Of a stretch of 64,000 bases of DNA, positions 34,248 through 43,356 are shown piece after piece. Source of the DNA: an uncultured Eubacteriales bacterium. GTDB lineage: Bacteria; Bacillota; Clostridia; TANB77; UBA1234. The stretch is from NCBI GenBank assembly GCA_949283575.1, contig CASDSU010000016.1, positions 64,130 through 128,129 on the forward strand, in the 5' to 3' direction. Position 1 is the first letter of the stretch. Every line of letters begins with the position of its first letter. The notes below the pieces were generated by a model. The model worked only from the letters and a program-made list of their open reading frames with translations, searched no databases and was not told where the DNA came from. The translations under genes and the position numbers were made by a program.

Positions 34248-35064
34248 ATGAAAATGCTAGATTTATGCCCTCTGAAATTATTCTTGAAAGGTTTGTAATG
34301 ATGTCGTCAATGGTGTTTGGCGTAACCATGAAATTATCGTCAACCATGGATGGAATGCCGATAACAGTTGGAACGCCTATTGCGATGACGGGTATACCAA
34401 GCGCTTCTTCGTTTATAGCATTTCTATCATTCTTTACACCTGAACCAGGGGTTATTCCGGTATTGCTTATTTGAATAGTGTGGCTAATTCTGTGCATTTC
34501 CTTTGCTGCTAATGCATCTACAACAATAACAGCATTTGGAACTGTTTTTTCTGATATTCCTCTAATAATGTCTCGGGTATCTATTCCTGTTGTTCCAAGA
34601 ACGCCGGGAATTATGGCGCTTATTGATATAGTTGGGCTTTTTAGTAGTTCAGGATGATATTTTACAAGATGTCTAGTTACTGTTAGATTTTCTACAACTT
34701 TAGGACCAAGAGCGTCAGGAGTAATATTTGAGTTCCCTAGGCCTACAACAAGAACTGAAAAATTAGATTTTTTAGCCGGTATTAGCTTTTTTAACGTGTT
34801 TGAAAGACTATCAATAATCTTTTCGTCTATTTTCTTAACTTCATCATTCATATATTGCGATTCAATTGTAATATATTCTCCAATCGGCCTACCAAGAGCT
34901 GTTGCAGCCTCGCGAGTGTTAACTTTTACAGTTGTAATCTTAAAATCATCATCAGAATCCATTATTAAAGTCTCAATTCCAGGAATTTCATCATCTAAAT
35001 TCATTGCTTTTTTATAAAATTCTCTATTTTCAATAGCTAAATCTGTACGTATTTTTGAATTCAT
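34246..35064 (-). CDS. gpr: Germination protease GPR
   Basis: 272 residues matching spore protease (M63/A25 family): IRTDLAIENREFY near the pro-sequence cleavage region, TVKVNTREAATALGRPIG, VVGLGNSNITPDALGPKVV, GTTGIDTRDIIRGI, VVDALAAKEM and GSGVKNDRNAI. GPR degrades small acid-soluble spore proteins at germination. It stops shortly after IDDIITNLSRIISEGINLAFS, so it lacks the 40-60 extra C-terminal residues seen in many homologues. The reverse strand start lies 145 bp from the divergent giant gene. Confidence 0.92.
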   Translation of the reverse strand: MNSKIRTDLAIENREFYKKAMNLDDEIPGIETLIMDSDDDFKITTVKVNTREAATALGRPIGEYITIESQYMNDEVKKIDEKIIDSLSNTLKKLIPAKKSNFSVLVVGLGNSNITPDALGPKVVENLTVTRHLVKYHPELLKSPTISISAIIPGVLGTTGIDTRDIIRGISEKTVPNAVIVVDALAAKEMHRISHTIQISNTGITPGSGVKNDRNAINEEALGIPVIAIGVPTVIGIPSMVDDNFMVTPNTIDDIITNLSRIISEGINLAFS

Positions 35065-35208
35065 AAACTCACCTCGAATTTAATATTCCCAAAACTATCA
35101 AAACAATACAAATAAATCCAAATTCTGTAAGAAAATTGTCTGTAATTGTTGAATCTTCGCGTTATTTAAGGTAAAATTATATTAGGAGCGTGCAAGGAGG
35201 ATGATGCT

Positions 35209-38200
35209 ATGGGAAATGTAGTTGGTAAGGTTAAAAAAGCCGTACAAGGCTTTGTGAAATTTGTAAAGAAAATTATAAATATGGTTAAGTTTTTTATGAC
35301 CTACGTAGGTTGGGTTGTTGCGATACTTATCCTAGTAGTTTTTTTAATTATAGCACTTGCTGTGTTAATAAGAACCGCAGAACATGCTTTAGGGAAATGG
35401 CTTGATGCTGATTATGCTGGTATTTCGACAGAAGGAGACTATGAATATTTAGTTTCTAGCTTAGGGTATGCTGGCTATGATTCCTTAATAACAGAAAAAG
35501 TTTGGCAAGAATTTATGGCTTATGAATATGCTGTATTAATGGATGTTGCTGAATTCATATATGATGGTCAAGAAGAATATTACGGCGATCCTAATAATAT
35601 GAAAGGAGCATATGGTCCATACTCAGAAGCATACTATAATGATGAAGACGAAGCACAAGTTGATCCTAATACTGGTAAGAAGATTGCTGGTCCAGCATAT
35701 ATGCCATATTTAGAGGTTAGCGGTGAATATGATATTTCAAAAATGTCATTTAAAGATTGGCAAAACTGTGTAATAGAGGGCCAAGGATCGGCTAGATTTG
35801 GTATAACTAGCATAGGTCAGCTTACGGAGGGTTCTTCTGGCATAGAGAACGGAAAAATTTCTTATGGTGGAAATAGAGATGTTATGCCTCCAACACTTTT
35901 GTATGAATTTAAAACAAATCCTTATGAACCAGAGGCTAAAGGTTCGTTAGTTCCATATATTACAGTATTAAAAGAGCAACTTAAATATTATTACTATACT
36001 GTTGGTGGTAGAGAAGATTTTAGAGGTTCAAAAAATGACAAAAATGGTGGCGTAGTAATAAATGAAAGCAATATAGATCTTGTTAACTTAATGGAAATAA
36101 ATAATGCACTTAATGCGGCGAATCCATATTTGCCAAAATCAACGGCTCTTTCTGAACATCTTATACAAAATCCAGAGCTTAATCCGTTATCAAATGAAGA
36201 TGCGTGGCCTGTTGCTGATACAAAACTTCCACAAGATTTGTATTTTACAAACGATTATGGCTCAGTTACATATAAAACAGCGTTGCAAATAATAATTGAT
36301 AGATATTTGCCTAAAGCAAGCTTATTAACAGCGTGGTACTATGTAAAAGATACAGATTTGGCTGATCCAGAAACTCAAGGAAGAGAATCTGCAGATTCTA
36401 CGCATATACAATATAAATTCAATATTGATGAATTAATGATAGATATAAAATCTATATATAACTATTATTGTTGGACAAATGCAGGAGAGTCATACACAGA
36501 TGAGTCGATTCAAGCAATATTGTATGATTCAGGAGACGGAACAGTTGTTAGATTGGAAGGACAAGGTAGTCCTGCAGAAACATATCCTTCAACACAAACA
36601 ATTGCTACTACAAACAACGATACATTTATTCATTTTGGACAAGCTGGACTTGAGACGAATAGATTTGGTGTATTTAATTTATATGAGGTAGATGGCTCTA
36701 CAACAAAACCAAGTGCACCACAAGCGATTACAGGTGATCCAGAAGAAGTAACAATTCCTGTAGCTACAGAAGTATTATCTGAGAATGCAGAATTCTTAGA
36801 TAGATTTGGTTTGGATGCATCATATGATTATACATATAGGTATACATATACGCAAAGAACATGGATTCCACCAGTATATGGATCAGCTGAAGGGGGAACG
36901 GGCACAGAAGTAACGATACGTATAGATAATGCACTACATCACCATAATTTTGGTTCATCTACGTTTAGAATATCCGAAAGAACGTGTGAAACATGTTATA
37001 GAAATTATGAAGATTATAATGGTTGGAAAATTGTTTCTATAACACCTGGAAGGAATCATGATACATATAGGCTTCGAGATGGAGAAAGTGCTTCGGGTGG
37101 AGATGGAACTTCAAGTGGACAGGTATTGATTTCTCCTGGATATTGGCATAATGAAACAGTTGAAGCTATTGCTGATGCTACTGCGTTTTTAGTTGTTCCA
37201 TACGAAGCAACTCGCGACTTAGTTCCTAGAGGGTATGAAGATATCCCTGAGTCTGATAAAATTTCGAAATATATACATGCTAAAGTTGTTATGCAAGGGG
37301 GTTATAATCTTGTAGATGATAATGAAGAATTAAAGGCAGCGGAAGCTTATACTATAGAAAGTCAAGAATCAGAATTCATGAATAATGGTTACAGATATCC
37401 AGAACGTACTGGACCTTCAAAAGATGATCCAACAAAAGTTGCAGCAGAACCATTGACATATTATGATGAATATTTGCATGAAATACCTTTCTTTAATTTC
37501 CACGCTTTTTCGGGTGATTCTATGACCCCAGAAAGAGTTAAAGAACTATTTAATGTGGAAATGAGTGAGTTATCTCAAACGTTAAGTGGATCAAGTGGCG
37601 ATGGAGATAAAGAATTTTTTAAATTGTTCTTAGAAATAGTTCCTACTATGCCTGAGCCAGATCCAACAGATTCTATGACAGAAACACAAACTAGACGAGA
37701 TTTTGAATTTCAGGAAATTTTATCAGTTAATAGAGTTACAATTAATGGTTTTGCAACACCAGATCAAGATGCAAGATATAATTATCCAAGTTATACAGTT
37801 GTTGCCGATCAACCTGATCCATATAATGCAATTATAGATATAGATGAATATGTTTTAGGATTAATACTAGATATATCTCAAAAGAGAGTTGCAACAATGA
37901 TTGTTACAGATGTTGAAGCTTGGGCAAAGAGTGCTACATACTCTATAGAAATAATTCAAAACTCTTTTGACTACACAAACTATAGATACGTAGTTCCTCA
38001 TTCTTATTTTAGCTTTGGTGTTAGAGTGTTTAAAATAGATGAAAATCCTTCATATAGAATTGAATATTATAAAGCATATTTTTCTAAATATGAAGAAAGA
38101 GAACCGGGAATAAAAGAAGCGGACGTTCTGACTATGATGATGAAATGGGAAGAATTTGCTAAGAGTGGAAATGATACAGCATATGCATTTATGAGAGATC

Positions 38201-40983
38201 TGTACAAATTAATTATGTATATAAGAGAAGCTGGTGATCAAATTCTTGGTACAGCGTACACATACATGTATGTTCCAGATACAATATGGGAGTTTAGAGA
38301 AGGAATATCACAAGAAGCTTTCTGGACTGAGCGATTAGCTGCAGAATTGTATGGTGATGATGCGTTAACGGAAGAAGAGCTTAGAAAAGTACGTGTAAAG
38401 AAAGAAGAAATTGCATGGCAAATACTAGATTATGATGAGTATGCAGAATGTCAATACGAAGAAAACGGCGAATTAAAAGCTAAAGTATATGCATTATTCC
38501 CATTTGGTGTTCCATATACTAGAACATGGTTTATGGAAGATGCGTTGGAAAAAGGCGTGTTCTATGATGGCAATTACACAGATGGTCATGGCGGTGCTGA
38601 CTGGACATCGAGAGCAAAGATGTCTTCTATGCTAGCAGGAGAAGCTGGATTAGCAAAAGAAATTTACGACTATGAACTTCGTTCAAGAACATTAAGAAAT
38701 ATAATGAATGGTACTGGAAATTATAATGAAAAGATTGACAAAGCGCTAGAATTTATTCGTAATGGAAGCGGAGGTACAGCATATACAAAAGCTGAAAATG
38801 AACTTAGAGTTGAACTTCGTGAATATGAGGTAAATTCACCAGAAGTAGCTGTTGCAGGTGGCGTAGTATATAAAGCGGATTATAACTGTTACAGTGGTTT
38901 TTCGGCTGGTGTAACCCACACAAAGGATGATGCTCATACATCAGCAAGAACGTCATATGTTCATATGAGAAGATGGCCAGTAGTTCAAGTTGGTGATATA
39001 GTTGGCCCAGGAACAGTACTTGGTTATGAAGGAACAACTGGTAATAGTGGTGGTAACCATTTACACCAAAATATAAATATTGGTGGAGAAAAGGACAGTC
39101 CTGCAGAATATATGGGACCAATATTTGCACCTTTCTATAATCAAGAAAAAGTATTCGAGATTTCACAAGAATTAGCAAATTATTCACCTGATCAAAGATT
39201 ATTATTAGGTACAGATTATTATACGCTTATAAGAACTGTATTAATGCAAGAATTTGATTCTAGTGGTAAAGCTAAATATTCAGGAGACATAATGCCAGAA
39301 GGACAAGCAACGTACTTAAAAACAGCATCGTTTGTAACAATTTCTGGTGATGAATATATTGATTTCTATGGAGCTGATACCAAATTTGATGAATTAGGCA
39401 ATCCGATAGGAGGTGCAAGTGCCGTATTAAGCGGTGACAAAATAATAGTTAAAGTTGGTATTAATCCAGTAGAATATTATTTGTGTAAGTATAAAGCAGA
39501 AGTCATAAATTCAAATTCATCGGGTGATGCTTCTCTTTCTGGTGATGATTATTTGTCATCAAAAGGTACTACGCTATTAAAAGTGTTGAGTAAAGAAAAA
39601 ATAGATGATTTTTCAGAAGAGGTTTTGAGTAATTCAATTAGAGTTGAGACAGATGTTGATATAGAAAGTATTACAACTGTAGTATGGGGAAATAATGTTC
39701 CATATTCTCCTATAATTGCCGATATGGATGATGCGATTGATATAACTTCATTAGATGTAGAAAAGGCATTTAAGGCTACAGATTTTGCAAAGGAATATAA
39801 AAGTCCATCTAATGATCCACCAGATGATCTTAATGATGTAAAAGCTACAAAGGATTTCTTTGATGCAGAAAAAGCTAAAGATAAGATTAATGTCCCAGAT
39901 TGGATGTTGTTGTATTTATCAGATATTGATTCACCTTATTCAATTCCATTCTATGAAGGACCTGTATCAGTTGCACATCAAAATTCGGGTATAATGCTTG
40001 GTCTACCAGGCTCGATAAGTGGAGATTTGGAAAAATTTCAACAAGCTATTAGAATGAAGGGATTAGATCCAAATAGAGAGCTTGTAATGAGTGGAGAGTT
40101 TGATGTTATTACAGAAAGAATACTTAGAGAGAATGTAGCTCCTGTAATGGACGAACCGGGCGCAATTGCAAAAGGTGCTGCCGGAACATATGGTGGTTAT
40201 AGTATTGATGGTGTTGTTCGTTGGAATGCATATGTAACATATGGCAGTTGTGCTGCTGCAAGAAAAGCTGGTTTACAAGCAACAGAGATAGGTGCTACAC
40301 TGAATGGCCAACATCCGTTGTTCATAGCTGCTGTTGCACAACAAGAGTCTGGGTTCTTACCAACAAATGAGTCAGATGAATTTTGTGATGGCGCAGATTC
40401 GATATCGTGGGTTGATTCTCCAGCATTCCCAGACGAAACAACAGATTTGGATGTATCTGCAGGAACAATTGTTTATAGAGGTGTAAAGAGAACAATAAGG
40501 AGGGCACAAGGTTTAATGCAACTTGCACCTGGAGTTGGTCTAAGTAGAGCGAGACAAAAAGTAGGAAATAATATTGATCAGATAGTTTCATTAATTAGAA
40601 GTCCAAGAGGAAATGCCACACTTGGTGCAGAGTATTTGTCACAGAATAAACAGGATATTATGGCTAATACAACAAATTATGAACGATTAAAAGAAATTGT
40701 TAAAGCAAATCCTGCATTTGAGCAAATGGCTAAAGATTCAGGAATCAGTGGTATGGAACTTGCACTTTCTGGCTGTTCGGCATATATGTATAATAAAGGA
40801 CCAAATGGTGATAATACAGAAAATATTATAGAGCAAATGGCAAATCTTAAATATGACCCATCAACTAAGACAGCATATTATAATGAGGGTGATAGATCTG
40901 AAAAAACGCAAGAACATGGATATTCGCATAAAGTTATAACATATATGGTACAAAATGCTACTGAGCAAACTAGAACTTATTAA
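35209..40983 (+). CDS. Giant membrane-anchored protein with M23 endopeptidase and lytic transglycosylase domains
   Basis: 1,924 residues. A basic amphipathic start is followed by one transmembrane helix (about 28-55); the rest should be outside. A split M23 (LytM) signature is present: HGGAD at 1127-1131, then an insertion of about 85 residues, then AVAGGVVYKADY, YVH (H1252), GTTGNSGGNHLH (H1284, H1286). Near the end is an SLT-type lytic transglycosylase: AAVAQQESGF with E1713, RAQGLMQLAPG and NATLGAEYLS. Two peptidoglycan-cleaving activities in one protein recall conjugation and phage-tail muralytic proteins, but no such genes surround it. Residues 60-1100 match nothing I know. Low-complexity SGSSGDGD and SSGDASLSGDD linkers occur. 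AAGGAGG lies 8 nt before the ATG. Confidence 0.75.
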   Translation: MGNVVGKVKKAVQGFVKFVKKIINMVKFFMTYVGWVVAILILVVFLIIALAVLIRTAEHALGKWLDADYAGISTEGDYEYLVSSLGYAGYDSLITEKVWQEFMAYEYAVLMDVAEFIYDGQEEYYGDPNNMKGAYGPYSEAYYNDEDEAQVDPNTGKKIAGPAYMPYLEVSGEYDISKMSFKDWQNCVIEGQGSARFGITSIGQLTEGSSGIENGKISYGGNRDVMPPTLLYEFKTNPYEPEAKGSLVPYITVLKEQLKYYYYTVGGREDFRGSKNDKNGGVVINESNIDLVNLMEINNALNAANPYLPKSTALSEHLIQNPELNPLSNEDAWPVADTKLPQDLYFTNDYGSVTYKTALQIIIDRYLPKASLLTAWYYVKDTDLADPETQGRESADSTHIQYKFNIDELMIDIKSIYNYYCWTNAGESYTDESIQAILYDSGDGTVVRLEGQGSPAETYPSTQTIATTNNDTFIHFGQAGLETNRFGVFNLYEVDGSTTKPSAPQAITGDPEEVTIPVATEVLSENAEFLDRFGLDASYDYTYRYTYTQRTWIPPVYGSAEGGTGTEVTIRIDNALHHHNFGSSTFRISERTCETCYRNYEDYNGWKIVSITPGRNHDTYRLRDGESASGGDGTSSGQVLISPGYWHNETVEAIADATAFLVVPYEATRDLVPRGYEDIPESDKISKYIHAKVVMQGGYNLVDDNEELKAAEAYTIESQESEFMNNGYRYPERTGPSKDDPTKVAAEPLTYYDEYLHEIPFFNFHAFSGDSMTPERVKELFNVEMSELSQTLSGSSGDGDKEFFKLFLEIVPTMPEPDPTDSMTETQTRRDFEFQEILSVNRVTINGFATPDQDARYNYPSYTVVADQPDPYNAIIDIDEYVLGLILDISQKRVATMIVTDVEAWAKSATYSIEIIQNSFDYTNYRYVVPHSYFSFGVRVFKIDENPSYRIEYYKAYFSKYEEREPGIKEADVLTMMMKWEEFAKSGNDTAYAFMRDLYKLIMYIREAGDQILGTAYTYMYVPDTIWEFREGISQEAFWTERLAAELYGDDALTEEELRKVRVKKEEIAWQILDYDEYAECQYEENGELKAKVYALFPFGVPYTRTWFMEDALEKGVFYDGNYTDGHGGADWTSRAKMSSMLAGEAGLAKEIYDYELRSRTLRNIMNGTGNYNEKIDKALEFIRNGSGGTAYTKAENELRVELREYEVNSPEVAVAGGVVYKADYNCYSGFSAGVTHTKDDAHTSARTSYVHMRRWPVVQVGDIVGPGTVLGYEGTTGNSGGNHLHQNINIGGEKDSPAEYMGPIFAPFYNQEKVFEISQELANYSPDQRLLLGTDYYTLIRTVLMQEFDSSGKAKYSGDIMPEGQATYLKTASFVTISGDEYIDFYGADTKFDELGNPIGGASAVLSGDKIIVKVGINPVEYYLCKYKAEVINSNSSGDASLSGDDYLSSKGTTLLKVLSKEKIDDFSEEVLSNSIRVETDVDIESITTVVWGNNVPYSPIIADMDDAIDITSLDVEKAFKATDFAKEYKSPSNDPPDDLNDVKATKDFFDAEKAKDKINVPDWMLLYLSDIDSPYSIPFYEGPVSVAHQNSGIMLGLPGSISGDLEKFQQAIRMKGLDPNRELVMSGEFDVITERILRENVAPVMDEPGAIAKGAAGTYGGYSIDGVVRWNAYVTYGSCAAARKAGLQATEIGATLNGQHPLFIAAVAQQESGFLPTNESDEFCDGADSISWVDSPAFPDETTDLDVSAGTIVYRGVKRTIRRAQGLMQLAPGVGLSRARQKVGNNIDQIVSLIRSPRGNATLGAEYLSQNKQDIMANTTNYERLKEIVKANPAFEQMAKDSGISGMELALSGCSAYMYNKGPNGDNTENIIEQMANLKYDPSTKTAYYNEGDRSEKTQEHGYSHKVITYMVQNATEQTRTY

Positions 40984-40989
40984 AACTAA

Positions 40990-41021
40990 TACGTTTCCGC
41001 TAGTAATATGGCGGAAACGTA
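40990..41021. terminator. Hairpin after the giant gene
   Basis: Perfect 10-bp stem ACGTTTCCGC / GCGGAAACGT with a 10-nt loop, but only a short T-run, so it may be an mRNA-processing or partial-termination hairpin that lowers expression of the next two genes. Confidence 0.55.
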
Positions 41022-41067
41022 AGTTTATATTAAGAATAGAATGCCAAAGAAGGGAGAAATTGAACTT

Positions 41068-41940
41068 ATGGGAAATAGAAAATTGAAACCACAGGTTAAG
41101 GTTGTTTTAGTGATAATACTTTTAATACTTGTTGCAATTGTTGTTGAAAATTTAATAAAATTATTAGTTAATGTAACTGAAGAAGTTAAAACAAAACATG
41201 AATTAAAAAAAGAACAAGAAATATACATGTCAACTCCTGAATATGCTGAAGAAAAATATGTTGAAGCTTGTGTGAAGAAAACTATAGAATATTTAAATTC
41301 TGGTGACTATGAATCTTTATATAATATTATAGATCCGGATTATAAAGAATATATGCAAATAGATTCTATTGATGAATTTAAAAATTTATTAGCAACATAT
41401 ATTGAAGGGGCAGATTCAGTAAAACTATTAGATTATGGAATGCAAAATAATAGATATATTTGTGAGATAGTACTTGTTTCTGGAGCAAATACTATTAATA
41501 AAAGAATATTAGTAAAACCATTAGAAAATGAAGAATTTTATGTTGTTTTAGATGACATATATAGTATAGAAAAATTTAATGGAAGATTTAGAGTCTTTGA
41601 TGATGAGATTGATTATAATTTAGTATATAGAGTAAATAGGGGAACAACAAAAACTTATGTAATGGATATAAAAAATTACACAAATAAAGATATGGTGGGT
41701 TCATACAAAAATACTTATTTGATGAAAACGAACAGAAAAACATGTACGGTGCAAAATGTCGAAGAACTTGAAAATGTAACTATTCCTGCTGGAGGAACGA
41801 TTAGATTAAACTTTATAATAGAAAATGTAAGTACAAATTCTTATACTTTTCCAGATGATATGTTATATCTAAACTTCGAGTCTGTAGATGGAACTAGAAA
41901 GAGTGACTCAATGATACTACAATGGGAATATTGGGAATAG
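41068..41940 (+). CDS. Membrane-anchored protein, paralogue A, unknown function
   Basis: About 290 residues: one N-terminal transmembrane helix (about 10-30), a domain starting YVEACVKKTIEYLNSGDYESLYNIIDPDY that resembles the NTF2-like/DUF4878 accessory-protein pattern, and a C-terminal beta-rich domain (NYTNKDMVGSYKNTYLM, IPAGGTIRLNFIIE). It is clearly related to the next gene in layout and in motifs (YNSGDY/YSGDFDKAYGYI, ILVKPLENEEFYVV/ILDNDNYYIV, VIPANETLNVSIE). ATG at 41068 follows GAAGGGAGAA. It sits between the giant muralytic protein and paralogue B in one operon. Confidence 0.6.
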   Translation: MGNRKLKPQVKVVLVIILLILVAIVVENLIKLLVNVTEEVKTKHELKKEQEIYMSTPEYAEEKYVEACVKKTIEYLNSGDYESLYNIIDPDYKEYMQIDSIDEFKNLLATYIEGADSVKLLDYGMQNNRYICEIVLVSGANTINKRILVKPLENEEFYVVLDDIYSIEKFNGRFRVFDDEIDYNLVYRVNRGTTKTYVMDIKNYTNKDMVGSYKNTYLMKTNRKTCTVQNVEELENVTIPAGGTIRLNFIIENVSTNSYTFPDDMLYLNFESVDGTRKSDSMILQWEYWE

Positions 41941-41953
41941 GAGGTGTATCAGA

Positions 41954-42733
41954 ATGGGAAAGAATATGAAAAAATTTTTTGTCGTGTGCTTTGTTGCATT
42001 ATGCATTGTGCTATTCCTAATATATACATTAAAGGATTTTAATGAAGAAAAAAATGGCGGAATACAAAATGTAATCGGTGAAGAATTTGGAGGTATTTCT
42101 TCATTGTCAGTTAGAGAGAATCTTATTCTTAGAAATGCAGTTGAGTTGTATATGCAAAGTATATACAGTGGAGATTTTGACAAAGCTTATGGGTATATTT
42201 CCTCTCAATATAAAGAGATAGTTTCAAAAGAAGTTTTTGCTCAAAAAATGACAGAAATAGGATTAGAAAACTTTAAAACATTAAAATCAATTAGTATACG
42301 TCAAGCTACTACCAATATGTTTATTGCACAAATTACACTTTTGAATGGGTTAGAACAAAAAATTCTGATTATATTAGATAATGATAATTATTATATTGTT
42401 CCAGAACCATTTTTGGAATATAGAGTAGTAGATAATAAGATTAAAAGAGATGGGGTTACTTATCACTTAAACGGCTATGAAATAGATTTAGAAAGATGTA
42501 TATTTGACTTAACCATAACTAATGATTCAAATGAAGATATTCAAATTATAGATGCACAAATGGCACATAGTACAGGTGGATACAAACAAGCTATTAATAA
42601 TGAATTTGTAATTCCTGCCAACGAAACACTAAATGTTTCAATTGAAATTGAAACTTATTTGGATTTTCCAACAGGATTTAGATTAAGTAGACAGGATGGA
42701 GAAAAACAGAGGATTTATACATTTGAATTATAA
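41954..42733 (+). CDS. Membrane-anchored protein, paralogue B, unknown function
   Basis: 259 residues with an N-terminal transmembrane helix (about 5-25), an NTF2-like region beginning ILRNAVELYMQSIYSGDFDKAY, and a beta-rich end (IFDLTITNDSNEDIQIIDAQ, IPANETLNVSIEIETYL). It starts 13 nt after paralogue A behind TAGGAGGTGTATCAG, so the two are coexpressed. The domain order (anchor, NTF2-like, sandwich) is like VirB8/TcpC-type scaffolds, which is only an analogy. Confidence 0.6.
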   Translation: MGKNMKKFFVVCFVALCIVLFLIYTLKDFNEEKNGGIQNVIGEEFGGISSLSVRENLILRNAVELYMQSIYSGDFDKAYGYISSQYKEIVSKEVFAQKMTEIGLENFKTLKSISIRQATTNMFIAQITLLNGLEQKILIILDNDNYYIVPEPFLEYRVVDNKIKRDGVTYHLNGYEIDLERCIFDLTITNDSNEDIQIIDAQMAHSTGGYKQAINNEFVIPANETLNVSIEIETYLDFPTGFRLSRQDGEKQRIYTFEL

Positions 42734-42781
42734 TTTGTAAAAATATGGATATAGAGATGCGAAAATATTGTGATTTTTGTG

Positions 42782-42810
42782 TTGCTATATCCTTTTTTTT
42801 GTAATATAAT
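42782..42810 (+). promoter_or_regulatory. Promoter of rpsO
   Basis: TTGCTA (42782-42787), 17-nt spacer and TATAAT (42805-42810). Transcription would start near 42817 and give an 85-nt leader. Confidence 0.7.
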
Positions 42811-42816
42811 ATAAAC

Positions 42817-42901
42817 GAACCTTAACTTGGAAGCGAGAAACAATTATCTCCTCTTGCTACCTAAGCTAATGGCGATTATTGAAAGATAGGAGGTTAAAAT
42901 C
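42817..42901 (+). promoter_or_regulatory. Ribosomal protein S15 leader (candidate)
   Basis: The leader contains GGAAGCGAGAAACAA and, opposite, CTCTTGCTACC, plus a second part close to the ribosome-binding site AGGAGG. S15 mRNA leaders bind S15 and block translation in several phyla. The exact fold is inferred, not computed. Confidence 0.4.
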
Positions 42902-43156
42902 ATGGATAAAAGTCAAATCATAAAAGAATATCAAACTCATGAAGGCGACACTGGTTCACCAGAAGTTCAAATCGCTTTATTAACAAATAGAATTTCTGAA
43001 TTAACAGAGCATTTGAAAGTTCATAAAAAAGACAATCATTCAAGAAGAGGTCTTTTCAAAATGGTTGGACAAAGAAGAGGCTTACTTAAATATCTTGAGA
43101 AGACTGATGTTGAAAGATATCGTTCTTTAATCGAGAGATTAGGTTTGAGAAAATAA
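42902..43156 (+). CDS. rpsO: 30S ribosomal protein S15
   Basis: 84 residues covering the full S15 fold: [46 protein letters not shown] and [25 protein letters not shown]15 binds the 16S rRNA three-way junction early in 30S assembly. ATAGGAGGTTAAAATC precedes the ATG. It is followed by a terminator and then pnp, the classic rpsO-pnp order. Confidence 0.98.
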   Translation: MDKSQIIKEYQTHEGDTGSPEVQIALLTNRISELTEHLKVHKKDNHSRRGLFKMVGQRRGLLKYLEKTDVERYRSLIERLGLRK

Positions 43157-43163
43157 TTAAATT

Positions 43164-43192
43164 GAGGGGTAACAATCTTACCCCTCTTTTTC
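43164..43192 (+). terminator. Terminator after rpsO
   Basis: GAGGGGTAA / TTACCCCTC stem, CAATC loop, then TTTTT. Confidence 0.92.
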
Positions 43193-43212
43193 AAATTATC
43201 ATGAAATTAATT

Positions 43213-43298
43213 CAGGAATTTTGCTAAATAGATGTAGGTGTAATATGTGTGCGTTTTTAAGAAATGCATAGATACTACAGCTACATGGTAAATTCCTG
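43213..43298 (+). promoter_or_regulatory. Long hairpin in the pnp 5' leader
   Basis: CAGGAATTT (43213-43221) pairs with AAATTCCTG (43290-43298). Nested inside, ATGTAG.TGTA (43232-43242) pairs with TACA.CTACAT (43276-43286) with one G-G mismatch. The hairpin ends 58 nt before the pnp start. In enterobacteria a comparable pnp leader stem is cut by RNase III and then degraded by PNPase in an autogenous loop; a similar role here is inference. Confidence 0.55.
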
Positions 43299-43356
43299 GA
43301 TTAAAATATATTTAAAGTGGACAAGCTAAAAAATATCCACAGAAAAGGAGTTTATT

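Noticed and set aside
35209-42733. Prophage tail or conjugative-transfer module
   Set aside because: M23 and transglycosylase domains occur in both, but no capsid, portal, tail, relaxase, VirB4 or coupling-protein gene lies within 20 kb, and the flanks are conserved core genes.
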